NCBI GenBank assembly: GCA_049324875.1 | Contig: JBMONC010000006.1 | Span: forward strand, 62,001 to 126,000 | Source of the DNA: JAWLHU01 sp049324875 | Lineage (GTDB): Bacteria; Bacillota; Sulfobacillia; Symbiobacteriales; Symbiobacteriaceae | DNA length: 64,000 bases | Reading direction: 5' to 3' | Shown: positions 16,164 through 24,375 of the stretch, in pieces | Layout: every line of letters begins with the position of its first letter | Numbering within the stretch: the first letter of the stretch is position 1 | Notes under the pieces: model-generated | The model's input: only the letters and a program-made list of their open reading frames with translations | The model's database searches: none | Told to the model about the DNA's origin: nothing | Made by a program: the position numbers and the translations under genes

Positions 16164-16801
16164 TCCCCCTGGCGCGGCGGGCCCTTGCGCCCCCGCGGGA
16201 GTCTGAACCGGAACTTGAGGGGCCGCCGCTCACCCGCCCCCTCCCCGGCGGCGGATGCGGCCAGGTGCCCCCGGTAGTAGGCCCAGCCGTAATCGATGCC
16301 CGACCAGATGGTCAGGGCGACCGCCGCCCAGAGGAGCGGGGTCTGCAGCCACTCGGCCAGCGATCGCAGGAAGAAACCCGGGGCGCCGGCGAGGATCATG
16401 GTCACGATCAGGACGATCTGGGTGACCGTCTTGGCCTTGCCCCAGGGGCCGGCCGCGATCACCGTCCCCTCGGCGGCGGCAATGGCCCGCAGCCCAGTCA
16501 CCGCCATCTCACGGCCGATCAGCACCATGGCGACCCAGGTGGAGAGCATCCCCAGTTCGACGAGGGCGATCAGCGCTGCGGAGACCAGCAGTTTATCCGC
16601 CAGCGGGTCCAGGAACTTCCCCAGCCGGGTGATCTCCCGGTTCTTCCGGGCGAGGTACCCGTCCACCCCGTCGGTGATGGCCGCCACGATAAAGATGCCA
16701 GCCGCGATCAATTCCCCGTAAGGCAGGCGGGTCAGGAATGCCAGCAGGAAGAAGGGGATGAGGAAGATGCGCGCCAGCGTCAACAGGTTTGGTACGTTCA
16801 T
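16160..16801 (-). CDS. pgsA: CDP-diacylglycerol--glycerol-3-phosphate 3-phosphatidyltransferase
   Basis: Makes phosphatidylglycerol phosphate at the membrane. The CDP-alcohol phosphotransferase signature is complete: TDGVDGYLARKNREITRLGK followed by FLDPLADK, giving the DGx2ARx8Gx3Dx3D pattern near residues 44-68. About five membrane helices. ATG 16799-16801 follows AAGGAG by eight bases. The C-terminus has a basic tail (FRFRLPRGRKGPP). First gene of a three-gene coupled operon. Confidence 0.93.
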   Translation of the reverse strand: MNVPNLLTLARIFLIPFFLLAFLTRLPYGELIAAGIFIVAAITDGVDGYLARKNREITRLGKFLDPLADKLLVSAALIALVELGMLSTWVAMVLIGREMAVTGLRAIAAAEGTVIAAGPWGKAKTVTQIVLIVTMILAGAPGFFLRSLAEWLQTPLLWAAVALTIWSGIDYGWAYYRGHLAASAAGEGAGERRPLKFRFRLPRGRKGPPRQGE

Positions 16802-16916
16802 GCTGCGTCTCCTTCGGAGCCATCTCACCCCATTATAGCAAAGCCGCCTCCCCTGTGCAGGCTCTTTCGGGGGAAGGACCGAAGTTGCCCTGTCAGGGCC
16901 TGCGCTCCCATGCGAA

Positions 16917-16942
16917 GAGGGTGCAGCGCTGGCTGCACCCTC
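16917..16942 (-). terminator. Stem-loop between sigma factor and pgsA
   Basis: GAGGGTGCAGC (16917-16927) pairs perfectly with GCTGCACCCTC (16932-16942), loop of four. On the minus strand the stem is followed by TTCGCATGG, not a strong T-run, so termination may be partial. Confidence 0.6.
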
Positions 16943-16957
16943 CCGACGGCATAGTTC

Positions 16958-17713
16958 TTATGTATCCAGCAGGTCAGGTCCGATGCCACGTTCCATTAAG
17001 ACTCGGGTCAGCCCCTTGAGGGCATAATTCAGCCGGCTCTTGACTGTACCGAGAGGAATTTTGAGAGTTTCTGCAATTTCTTGGTAGCACATATCTTGAA
17101 AGAACCGCATCTCGATGACGTCTCGGTACTGCTCGGGCAGCTCCTCAAGGGCCTCCAGGATCGCCTCCGTCAGCCAGGACCTCTCTGCCTCCCGCTCTGG
17201 CTGCTGCTCAACCGATGCGGTGTCGTGGGCGGACTGGAACTCCTCGGTAGGCAGCCGCTTTCGGCGGATGTAATCGATGGCGTTGTTGCGGGCCACCCGG
17301 AAGAGCCAGGCCTTCAAATGGCCGTCCATGCGGAAGGAGCCGGCCTGCTGCCAGGCCTTCAACATGGTGTCCTGGGTGATCTCCTCGGCCATCTGCATGT
17401 CGCCGACCAACCTGTGAGCGAAGTGCAGCAAGGCGCCGCCGTATCGATCCATCAGGATGCCCAGGGCTTCCTCGTCCCCCGCTGAGAGCCGCCGGATGAT
17501 GCGGGTCTCGTCGGTCGGCGGCACAAACGGGTCGGCCGCTGGCTTCAGATCATATTCGTCTGCCGCACGCACCTTCGCAGCTCCCCCCTCATCCGGGTCC
17601 GCCCAGCCGGAGGCCTGGTCGGGACCGACACGAGCTCTGGCTTCCCGCTCCCCCCGCCTGTCAGCTGGGGAGAATTTGAAGTCCTGTCCCTCGTAGGATT
17701 CTCCACCGCCCAC
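16958..17713 (-). CDS. ECF-type RNA polymerase sigma factor with long N-terminal extension
   Basis: 251 residues from GTG 17711-17713, five or six bases after AAGGAGGG (the TTG 18 bases upstream overlaps the ribosome site and is rejected). Region 2 is seen as LMDRYGGALLHFAHRLVGD then EEITQDTMLKAWQQ and WLFRVARNNAIDYIRR. Region 4 is ALEELPEQYRDVIEMRFFQD then IAETLKIPLGTVKSRL. About 75 charged residues precede region 2, longer than most ECF factors. No anti-sigma gene adjoins it, so its control is unclear. Confidence 0.9.
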   Translation of the reverse strand: MGGGESYEGQDFKFSPADRRGEREARARVGPDQASGWADPDEGGAAKVRAADEYDLKPAADPFVPPTDETRIIRRLSAGDEEALGILMDRYGGALLHFAHRLVGDMQMAEEITQDTMLKAWQQAGSFRMDGHLKAWLFRVARNNAIDYIRRKRLPTEEFQSAHDTASVEQQPEREAERSWLTEAILEALEELPEQYRDVIEMRFFQDMCYQEIAETLKIPLGTVKSRLNYALKGLTRVLMERGIGPDLLDT

Positions 17714-17878
17714 AGGTTTCCCTCCTTCCAATGAGAATTTTCTGCCAATGCAAGGGAACCTCTAATATTCGTCCGCACTCTTATTCTAACTCTGTATTGT
17801 GCAACATGCCGACTAAATCTGAAAATATTTGCCCGGAGAGTGGTGCGTCTGTGTTACATGTCAAGTAGATACTTGGTG

Positions 17879-18769
17879 CTAAAAAAGGCGCATCTGCTGG
17901 GAGGAGCCGGGCGGTGGGGTCGGAATCGGCACGCCCCGCTCATCCCGCTCGGGGGTGGGGAGGCCCAGCAGCTCCATCAGGTCCAGGGCGTTCCGGACGG
18001 CGTAGTTGGACCGGTTGTTGTTCATCAGCAGGTGGACCTCCTCGGCGGCCGCCGCCAGCTCTTGCCGGATGGGCGCGACCCACTCGGCCAGCTCCTGCTT
18101 GCTGTAGAGGTAGTCGAAGCGCTGGGCCGTCTTCTCCGCCTTGATGTACCAGGTCTGGGCGTTCCGCCCGTGGAAGCGGACGATGGCCAGGCGCGGGTCG
18201 GTGACCGCCACCACCGCCGGCACGGTGCCGGAGCCGACCTGCGGCTCGTCGCAGACCACGTTGACAGCGCGGATCTGGGTCAGGAAGCGGAGCGTCTCCT
18301 CCCGGTTCCGCCCCAGGAACCAGGAGTTGTGCCGGAACTCCACCGCCACCAGGTCCTGTGCGAAGAACTCGCGGCAGAAGTGAACCCACTCCCTGGACTC
18401 CGGGGTGCAGGTGAACCAGGGGGGGAACTGGAAGTGGAGCGCCCTCAGCTTCCCTGCCTCCCGCAGCGGCTCCACCGAGGCGGCGAAGCGCTTGAAGACC
18501 TCCCGGATATCCTCCTCGCCGGGACGGGGCTGCCGGTGGTGCCGGGTCATCGCCCCGTAGGCCTTGACGTTGAAGACGAAGGATGGCGGGGTCTTGGCCG
18601 CCCAGGAGGCGTACCACTTGGGCGGCTGCAGGTGGTAGAAAGAGCTGTCCACCTCGACGATGCTAAAGTGCTTCGCATAGTACGCAAGCCTTTCTGTAGG
18701 TGGCAGCCCCTTGGGGAAGTACTCTTCGTGGTCCGACCAGGCGCAGGTGCCGACGCGAATCAGGGCCAC
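17879..18769 (-). CDS. DUF72 family protein (YecE-like)
   Basis: 296 residues. IRVGTCAWSDHEEYFPKGLP at the start, then YAKHFSIVEVDSSFYHLQPP, FVFNVKAYGAMTRHH, VAVEFRHNSWF and a C-terminal MNNNRSNYAVRNALDLMEL, all hallmarks of DUF72, a TIM-barrel family of unknown activity. GTG 18767-18769 is chosen because AGGAGG lies eight bases upstream and the conserved N-terminus begins two residues later. It follows the ferredoxin gene by 13 bases, so the two are probably one transcript. Confidence 0.88.
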   Translation of the reverse strand: MALIRVGTCAWSDHEEYFPKGLPPTERLAYYAKHFSIVEVDSSFYHLQPPKWYASWAAKTPPSFVFNVKAYGAMTRHHRQPRPGEEDIREVFKRFAASVEPLREAGKLRALHFQFPPWFTCTPESREWVHFCREFFAQDLVAVEFRHNSWFLGRNREETLRFLTQIRAVNVVCDEPQVGSGTVPAVVAVTDPRLAIVRFHGRNAQTWYIKAEKTAQRFDYLYSKQELAEWVAPIRQELAAAAEEVHLLMNNNRSNYAVRNALDLMELLGLPTPERDERGVPIPTPPPGSSQQMRLF

Positions 18770-18782
18770 AGGCAGAACCTCC

Positions 18783-19082
18783 TCAGACGCCCAGAGTGGG
18801 AACCGGGATCTCCACCACCACATCCCCCAGGATCTCGGCCTGGCAGGAGAGCCTGACGTCGGGCGGGGCATAGAGCTCCGCCAGCCGCTTCCGCTCGTGG
18901 CGGGCCATGGGCGAGAGCTGGTCGCCCCCGGCCAGCACCTTGCTGCGGCAGGTGGCGCAGGTGGCCTGTCCGCCGCAGAGGTGGCGCAGGAAGAGATCGG
19001 CCCGGATGGCCGCCTGCAGAATGGTGCAGCCGGCCTCGACCTCCACCACCCGGCCCATGGGCTGAAATGTAATGCTCGGCAT
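18783..19082 (-). CDS. 2Fe-2S ferredoxin
   Basis: 99 residues. Cluster ligands are in LCGGQATCATCR (C-x5-C-x2-C) with a fourth Cys in RLSCQAEI near residue 82, the adrenodoxin/plant-type arrangement. VEAGCTILQAAIRADL precedes it, as in the family. Soluble electron carrier. ATG 19080-19082 follows GAGGAGGAG. Partner unknown; it directly precedes the DUF72 gene. Confidence 0.9.
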   Translation of the reverse strand: MPSITFQPMGRVVEVEAGCTILQAAIRADLFLRHLCGGQATCATCRSKVLAGGDQLSPMARHERKRLAELYAPPDVRLSCQAEILGDVVVEIPVPTLGV

Positions 19083-19114
19083 TGGCCGCTCCTCCTCTGG
19101 CCCCATCATAGCAC

Positions 19115-19149
19115 AGAAGCCCGCCCCTGACAGAGAGGGGTGGGCTTCT
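19115..19149 (-). terminator. Hairpin between spore-coat genes and ferredoxin
   Basis: AGAAGCCCGCCCCT (19115-19128) pairs with AGGGGTGGGCTTCT (19136-19149) with one mismatch. No clear T-run on the minus strand; a partial terminator. Confidence 0.6.
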
Positions 19150-19162
19150 TTCGGCTGTGGAC

Positions 19163-19558
19163 TCAATGGGCCCGGAAGTGCTCCGGGATCTGGTTCTCCG
19201 CCGGGTGCTTCTGCGGGTCGGCGGTCTGGTAGCGGCGGAAGGAGGGGTTGTCGGTCAGCCCCATCTGGTCGTGGATCTGATGGTAGCGCCGCCGCATCTC
19301 CCGGATCCGCTCCGCCGAGGCCATCTGGGTCGGGTAGTACCCCCGGGTGTGGAGGAAGCTGAAGAGGATCTCCTGGTTGTGGCTCTCCTCGCCGTGCATC
19401 GCCAGGAAGAACTCCCGCACGCCGTTGTTGGTCGCCTCCAGCGCCGCCGAGGCGTAGAGCTTGGCCCGCTCCTTGGCGCTGAAGAGGCAGTCCCGCAGGC
19501 GGTCGGCGTCGGACATGTGGCCGCGGGTGGTGTTGTTCAGGTCATGGGTGTTACGCAT
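19163..19558 (-). CDS. CotF-like spore coat protein
   Basis: 131 residues, mostly helical. LRDCLFSAKERAKLYASAAL, NNGVREFFLAMHGEESHNQE and FSFLHTRGYYPTQMASAE fit the CotF/coat-F family (ferritin-like fold) of spore coat proteins. ATG 19556-19558 has GGGAGG upstream. It overlaps the 3' end of the preceding coat-like gene by eight bases, implying coupled translation. Expression late in sporulation is expected from the family but no sigma-K promoter was identified. Confidence 0.8.
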   Translation of the reverse strand: MRNTHDLNNTTRGHMSDADRLRDCLFSAKERAKLYASAALEATNNGVREFFLAMHGEESHNQEILFSFLHTRGYYPTQMASAERIREMRRRYHQIHDQMGLTDNPSFRRYQTADPQKHPAENQIPEHFRAH

Positions 19559-19844
19559 GCCGGTACCTCCCTCCCGCATTCTGGAGCAGGAGCTTCGCCT
19601 GCTTGGTGATATCCCCCGGGGCGTCCAGCAGGGCCAGCATCATGTCGATCCGGCGGTGGTGGATGTCGGCATGCTCTCGCAGGAGCTGCCGGGCATCCTC
19701 ATCCACCACCTCCTGGGCGTAGTGCAGGCACTTCTTCAGGCCCAGGACCTCGGCATCCAGAGCGTGCTGGACAAAGATCAACTCCGGCTCGGTCAGCCGG
19801 TGTTCGCCCTCGAGGCTTGCCAGCTCGCGTGGGTTGTGCTCCAT
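19551..19844 (-). CDS. Small CotF-related helical protein
   Basis: 97 residues: LTEPELIFVQHALDAEVLGL, KKCLHYAQEVVDEDARQLLR and HADIHHRRIDMMLALLDAP. This is a shorter relative of the coat-F proteins and often precedes them in spore formers. ATG 19842-19844 has AAGGAGG about ten bases upstream. Its stop lies inside the next gene's start region. Confidence 0.72.
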   Translation of the reverse strand: MEHNPRELASLEGEHRLTEPELIFVQHALDAEVLGLKKCLHYAQEVVDEDARQLLREHADIHHRRIDMMLALLDAPGDITKQAKLLLQNAGGRYRHA

Positions 19845-19964
19845 CGGTCATCCGCCTCCTTCGGGCTCTAGTATCGCGCTGCCACCCCCCGCTGATACCC
19901 GGTGCTCCCGGCTCGCTCGGCTGCAGAAGCCCTGATGGTAATCCCTGAGAGCCGTTTATCGTTG

Positions 19965-20367
19965 CCACGGATTACACGGATTACACGGATAAAACATATA
20001 TTACAAAAATATGGGTGGTGCCCTTTTCATGAGGGGTGCTGGTGCGAAGCACCGCACCATGGTGGTTACACGGATCTTACAGACAACCAGACGATGATGG
20101 TGTCTGGACTCACCCTGGTGCTATCGCCGTAACGGTTACACGGATTTTTGAAGAGAGCGCGGCTGAATCCATGGAAAGGATGTCTCCCATTCACCCATGG
20201 ATTCAGCCGCGCTTCGCTCGTTTGTCCGTGTCACCCCTGTGGTGCGGTGCTTCGCACCAGCACCACCCTTGAAACGGGCATAAACCCCATCATTGTAAAT
20301 TTTATGTCTTCATCCGTGTAATCCGTGTAATCCGTGGCCGTTCAACAGCCATCCGTGTAATCCGTGG
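19965..20367. repeat. Composite inverted-repeat element B
   Basis: Same architecture as the element at 5093-5757. The 26-base ACGGATTAC-period unit is at 19965-19990 and inverted at 20312-20337, with a further partial copy at 20351-20367. The GGTGCTGGTGCGAAGCACC hairpin is at 20035-20059 and inverted at 20240-20264. The centre differs: instead of a transposase fragment it holds a perfect 19-base palindrome pair, AGCGCGGCTGAATCCATGG at 20156-20174 and its complement at 20195-20213. The right end touches the stop codon of the Uup gene (20371). No gene seen inside. Confidence 0.85.
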
Positions 20368-20370
20368 CCG

Positions 20371-22305
20371 TCAATCTGGCCTGACACCCCGACCCGATCG
20401 TTCCTGCTCGATCGCCTCCACCTTCTCGGCCAGCTCGGCCCAGCGGTTCATCGCCTGGTCCAGCGCCTCCCGGGCCCGGGCATGCTCCTGCGAGAGCGCC
20501 TGCAGCCGGCTGTAGTCGGTGGCCGCCTCCTCCATTGCGCGCTCCAGCCGGGCCACCTCGGCCTCCAGTTCGGCGATTCGATCTTCGATCGTCTCCCACT
20601 CCCGCTGCTCCTTGAAGGTGAGCTTGAGGGCGGGCGCCCGGCCAGGGGTCCGGATCTCCTGGCCTCGGACGAGTCTCTCCTCGGCCCCGGCCGGCTCTGC
20701 GGCCTGCTCCAGCTCCGCCAGGTACTCCGAGCAGCTGCCGACATAGCGGCGGATCTGCCCGTTCTCGAAGCAGAAGAGGTGCCCGGCGATCCGGTCCAGG
20801 AAGTACCGGTCGTGGGAGACCGCGACCACCACCCCCGGAAAGGACTCCAGGTACTCCTCCAGCACAGCCAGGGTCTCAATATCCAGGTCGTTGGTCGGCT
20901 CGTCCAGCAGCAGGACGTTCGGCTCCTCCATCAGCTTGCGCAGCAGGTAGAGCCGGCGCCGCTCACCGCCGGAGAGCTTGCCGATTTCGGTCCACTGCAG
21001 CTTCACCGGGAAGAGGAAGCGCTCCAGCATCTGGGAGGCGGTGATGGTGGCCCCGTCGGGGGTCTGCACCACCTCGGCAACCTCCTTGATATACTCGATC
21101 ACCCGCTGATCGGGGTTGATCTCCTCCGACTCCTGGTCGTAGTAGGCGAGGCGGACGGTCTTGCCCACCTTCACCTGGCCGCTGTCGGGGGCAAGCCGGC
21201 CGGCCATCAGCTTCAGGAGGGTGGACTTGCCGGCCCCGTTCGGACCCACGATCCCGATCCGGTCCCGGGGCAGCAGGTTGTAGGTGAAGTCCCGGATCAG
21301 GCTGCGCCCCTCAAACCCCTTGGAGACGCCGTCCAGGAGGATGATCTCCCGGCCCAGCCGGTGGGAGCCGACGGCGATCTCCACCCGCCCCTCCCGGGCT
21401 TCGGGCGCCTGCTCCGCCAGGGCGTTCACCCGGTCGATGCGGGCCTTCTGCTTGGTGGTCCGGGCCTTGGCCCCCCGCCGCAGCCAGGCCAGCTCCCGCC
21501 GGAGCAGGTTCTGCCGCCGCTCCTCCCGCACCGACTCCGCCGCCTCCCGGGCCTCCTTCAGCTCCAGGAAGCGGGTGTAGCCGCCGTCGTAGCTGTAGAG
21601 CTGCCCCCGGTCCAGCTCCAGGATCCGGGTGACCACCCGGTCCAGGAAGTAGCGGTCGTGGGTGACCAGCAGCAGCGCCCCCGGGAACCGGGCCAGCTGC
21701 CCCTCCAGCCAGGCGACAGTGGCGTTGTCGATCTGGTTGGTCGGCTCGTCCAGGATCAGCAGGTCGGCGGGGTGGATCAGCGCCCGGGCCAGGGCGACCC
21801 GCTTCCGCTGCCCGCCGGAGAGGCTGGCCACCGGCGCCGCGTACGCCTCCACCCCCAGGCGGGAGAGGATCGCCTTCGCCTGCGCCTCCAGCGCCCAGAG
21901 CTGGAGGGCGTCCATCTGGCTCTGCAGGTCGGCCAGCCGGCGCTGCAGCCGCCCGTGCTCCGGGGCGGCGGCCAGCTCCTGCAGGGCCTGCTCGTACTCC
22001 CGGAGCAGCCGGAACTCCGGGCTCTCCCCGGCGAAGACCGCCTCCAGCACCGTGGCCCCCTCCGGAAAGGAGGGGTTCTGGGCCAGGTACTGGATCCGCA
22101 GCCCCTGCCGGACCGTCACGGTGCCGGCATCCGGCTCCGCCAGCCCCGCGATCACCTGCAGGAGGGTCGACTTGCCGCTGCCGTTGATGCCGATCAGACC
22201 GATCCGCTCCCCCTCCTCGATGCCGAGGGAGAGGTTATCAAAGAGCCGCTTCTCGCCGTAGACCTTCGAGAGCGACTCCGCTGTCAGGATGTTCACGTGC
22301 CCCAC
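20371..22305 (-). CDS. uup: ABC-F ATPase, Uup type
   Basis: 644 residues with two ATP-binding cassettes and no membrane domain. Walker A sites are GINGSGKSTLL near residue 39 and GPNGAGKSTLL near 353; signatures LSGGQRKRVALARAL and LSGGERRRLYLLRKL; Walker B/linker LILDEPTNQID and LLLDEPTNDLD. The C-terminal 85 residues form the coiled coil typical of Uup (LTFKEQREWETIEDRIAELE onward). ABC-F proteins act on ribosomes or, for Uup, on branched DNA and ribosome assembly. GTG 22303-22305 is taken as start; the in-frame GTG 9 bases further in is also possible. The stop codon abuts repeat element B. Confidence 0.9.
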   Translation of the reverse strand: MGHVNILTAESLSKVYGEKRLFDNLSLGIEEGERIGLIGINGSGKSTLLQVIAGLAEPDAGTVTVRQGLRIQYLAQNPSFPEGATVLEAVFAGESPEFRLLREYEQALQELAAAPEHGRLQRRLADLQSQMDALQLWALEAQAKAILSRLGVEAYAAPVASLSGGQRKRVALARALIHPADLLILDEPTNQIDNATVAWLEGQLARFPGALLLVTHDRYFLDRVVTRILELDRGQLYSYDGGYTRFLELKEAREAAESVREERRQNLLRRELAWLRRGAKARTTKQKARIDRVNALAEQAPEAREGRVEIAVGSHRLGREIILLDGVSKGFEGRSLIRDFTYNLLPRDRIGIVGPNGAGKSTLLKLMAGRLAPDSGQVKVGKTVRLAYYDQESEEINPDQRVIEYIKEVAEVVQTPDGATITASQMLERFLFPVKLQWTEIGKLSGGERRRLYLLRKLMEEPNVLLLDEPTNDLDIETLAVLEEYLESFPGVVVAVSHDRYFLDRIAGHLFCFENGQIRRYVGSCSEYLAELEQAAEPAGAEERLVRGQEIRTPGRAPALKLTFKEQREWETIEDRIAELEAEVARLERAMEEAATDYSRLQALSQEHARAREALDQAMNRWAELAEKVEAIEQERSGRGVRPD

Positions 22306-22365
22306 CGCTCTTTCTGCCGGTCTCCATCCCTGTTATGGTACCGGAAAACCGGGGCGGGTGCCAGA

Positions 22366-22686
22366 TCAGTGGGCCGCACCGACAGCCATTCCCAGGCCCA
22401 GGGCGATCAGAACCGCAAGGCTGAGCAGGGCGAGGGGCCGCTCGCCCCGGCGGGCGAACTCCCACCCGTCCACCACCACCCGGAGCACCGGCACCGCCAC
22501 CTGGGCGATCAGGCCCATGACGGTCAGGGTGGGGCCCAGGGTGGAACTGGGGGCGGTCAGCATCACCATCACCCCGAGGCCGATCAGCCCCGCCGAGCCG
22601 AAGGTGCCCGCCCAGAGCAGCCCCATCGCCGGCACCGGGCTGCTCTGCTCCCGCTCGTGCGCGGCCGTATCCTGGAACTCCGCCAT
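22366..22686 (-). CDS. DUF1634 membrane protein, partner of TauE
   Basis: 106 residues with three hydrophobic helices. GLLWAGTFGSAGLIGLGVMV, TVMGLIAQVAVPVLRVVVDG and PLALLSLAVLIALGLGMAVG match the DUF1634 pattern, a family commonly encoded directly after TauE/SafE transporters. ATG 22684-22686 overlaps the TauE stop (TGATG). It is presumably an accessory of the exporter. Confidence 0.8.
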   Translation of the reverse strand: MAEFQDTAAHEREQSSPVPAMGLLWAGTFGSAGLIGLGVMVMLTAPSSTLGPTLTVMGLIAQVAVPVLRVVVDGWEFARRGERPLALLSLAVLIALGLGMAVGAAH

Positions 22687-23519
22687 CAGCCACCCACCCC
22701 TTTCACCAGCATCTGCACCGCGATCACCAGCAGCACGGGGATGAAGAGCTTCCGCAGGGTGCTCCCCCGCATCCGGACCATCAGGAGGGTGCCCAGCATC
22801 GCCCCGGCGAGCACCCCCAGGGCGACCGGACCGGCGATCTGGGGCACCACGTCGCCCCGCAGGAGGTAGACGATGCTGCCGGCCGCCGCTGTCACGCCGA
22901 TCATGTAGGCGGAGGTGGCCGAGGAGACCTTGATCGGCATACGCATCACCTGGTCCATCGCCAGCACCTTGAAGGCGCCGCCGCCGATCCCCAGCAGCCC
23001 GGAGATCGCCCCCGACAGGTACATGACCGCCAGGCCCGGGAGCGTCCGGGTGATCTGGTAGTCCACCACCCGTCCCAGCGCCTGGTCATAGTAGCTTCCC
23101 TGCAGCGCGAGGCGCCGGGAGACCGCATCGGGCTCCACGTTCTGGGGCAGCTCCAGCCTGCGCGCCTGGTACATGCTGTAGGCCGAGTAGGCCATCAGCC
23201 CGCCGAACATCAGGTAGAGGATGTGGGGGTCCAGCAGCCCCTCCACCACCGCCCCCGAGACGGCGCCCAGCGTGGCGCCCACCTGCAGTAGCATCGCCAC
23301 CCGGGTGTTGATCAGCCCCTCCTTCAGGTACCGCAGGGAGGCGCCCATGGAGGTGGCGATCACCGAGACGACGCTGGCGGCCACCGCTGTGTGGATCTCG
23401 ACCCCGAACAGAAGGGTGAGCGCCGGCACGATGATGATGCCGCCGCCCAGCCCGAGCATCGACCCGATGATTCCGGCCAGAATCGCAACCAGGAAGTAGG
23501 CAAGGATGGTGGTTACCAA
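22686..23519 (-). CDS. TauE/SafE family anion exporter
   Basis: 277 residues, eight helices in two repeats, each beginning with the family motif: GSMLGLGGGIIIVPALTLLF near residue 19 and SGLLGIGGGAFKVLAMDQVM near 175. Members export sulfite, sulfonate or related anions. TTG start (23517-23519) is used because AAGGAGA lies nine bases upstream. Flanked by a GntR regulator upstream and DUF1634 downstream, all on the same strand within a few bases, so one regulated operon. Confidence 0.88.
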   Translation of the reverse strand: MVTTILAYFLVAILAGIIGSMLGLGGGIIIVPALTLLFGVEIHTAVAASVVSVIATSMGASLRYLKEGLINTRVAMLLQVGATLGAVSGAVVEGLLDPHILYLMFGGLMAYSAYSMYQARRLELPQNVEPDAVSRRLALQGSYYDQALGRVVDYQITRTLPGLAVMYLSGAISGLLGIGGGAFKVLAMDQVMRMPIKVSSATSAYMIGVTAAAGSIVYLLRGDVVPQIAGPVALGVLAGAMLGTLLMVRMRGSTLRKLFIPVLLVIAVQMLVKGVGG

Positions 23520-23523
23520 GAGA

Positions 23524-24261
23524 CTATCTCCTTCGCTTCAGCTCCACTTCATATTCGTACCGGTCGCCCCGGTACAGGGTCCGGAACCAGACCAGCGGTC
23601 GCTCCTGGGCTCCGATGATCACCCGGACCACCCGCAGGATGGGCTCGCCGGGAGCGATGCCCAGCAGCCGGGCCGTCTCGGCGCCGGCGCACTCCGCCCC
23701 GATCCGCTGCCGGCCCCTGACCGTCGCCCAGCCGGACTCCTGCAGCAGCTGGGAGAGCGCCGTCCGCTCCACCCGGTGCCGGTCCAGGGCCAGGCCCAGG
23801 TCCGCCGGGAGCCAGACCTCGGAGAGCATCAGCGGGGCGCCCGCCACGGAGACCAGCCGGAACAGGTGGTACCCCTCTGCCCCGGGCTCCCGCTCCAGCG
23901 CCCGGGCCACCCCGTCGGGCAGGGGCGCTCGCCCCAGCCGCAGCAGCTTCGGCCGGGGGTCCAGCCCGCGCAGCTGCAGCTCCTCCAGGTGGCCGGTCAG
24001 CTCCGACAGGCTCTCGGCGATCACCCCGGCCGGGGCCGGGCTGACGTAGGTACCCTTCCCGTGCCGCCGGTAGAGGATTCCCTCGGCCACCAGGTCGGCC
24101 AGCGCCTGCCGGACGGTGATGCGGCTGATGCCCCACCGCTCCACCAGCTCCCGCTCCGGCGGGATGGCCCTGTGGGGCTCCCAGCGCCCCGCCGCGATCT
24201 CCCGGCGCAGGACCTCCTTCAGCTGCTGATAGAGCGGTACCGGGCTGGACGGATCCAGCAT
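23524..24261 (-). CDS. GntR/HutC-family transcriptional regulator with UTRA domain
   Basis: 245 residues. Winged helix at the N-terminus: PLYQQLKEVLRREIAAGRW, then ELVERWGISRITVRQALADL and YRRHGKGTYV. UTRA ligand-binding domain from about residue 90, ending in YRGDRYEYEVELKRR. ATG 24259-24261 is preferred to the ATG six bases upstream because GAGGGGG gives proper spacing. Four bases separate it from the TauE gene, suggesting it controls the exporter in response to the exported compound or a relative. Confidence 0.88.
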   Translation of the reverse strand: MLDPSSPVPLYQQLKEVLRREIAAGRWEPHRAIPPERELVERWGISRITVRQALADLVAEGILYRRHGKGTYVSPAPAGVIAESLSELTGHLEELQLRGLDPRPKLLRLGRAPLPDGVARALEREPGAEGYHLFRLVSVAGAPLMLSEVWLPADLGLALDRHRVERTALSQLLQESGWATVRGRQRIGAECAGAETARLLGIAPGEPILRVVRVIIGAQERPLVWFRTLYRGDRYEYEVELKRRR

Positions 24262-24279
24262 GTCCATCCCCCTCGCTGA

Positions 24280-24307
24280 ACAGTGGTCATGTTGTCATAA
24301 CCACTGT
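24280..24307. promoter_or_regulatory. Candidate operator of the GntR regulator
   Basis: ACAGTGGT (24280-24287) and ACCACTGT (24300-24307) are perfect inverted repeats 12 bases apart, with a second imperfect dyad (GGTCATG / CATAACC) inside. It lies just upstream of the regulator start, the expected place for autoregulation. Confidence 0.6.
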
Positions 24308-24339
24308 AGCACAGGCCAGGATCTGGATCAAGCCCCAAC

Positions 24340-24373
24340 GGCGGGAGCCCACCCCGCCGGGTGGGCTCCTGCC
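24340..24373 (-). terminator. Strong stem-loop after the M20 peptidase gene
   Basis: GGCGGGAGCCCACCC (24340-24354) pairs with GGGTGGGCTCCTGCC (24359-24373), one mismatch, four-base loop. It begins three bases beyond the stop codon. T-run poor, but stem very stable. Confidence 0.65.
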
Positions 24374-24375
24374 CG

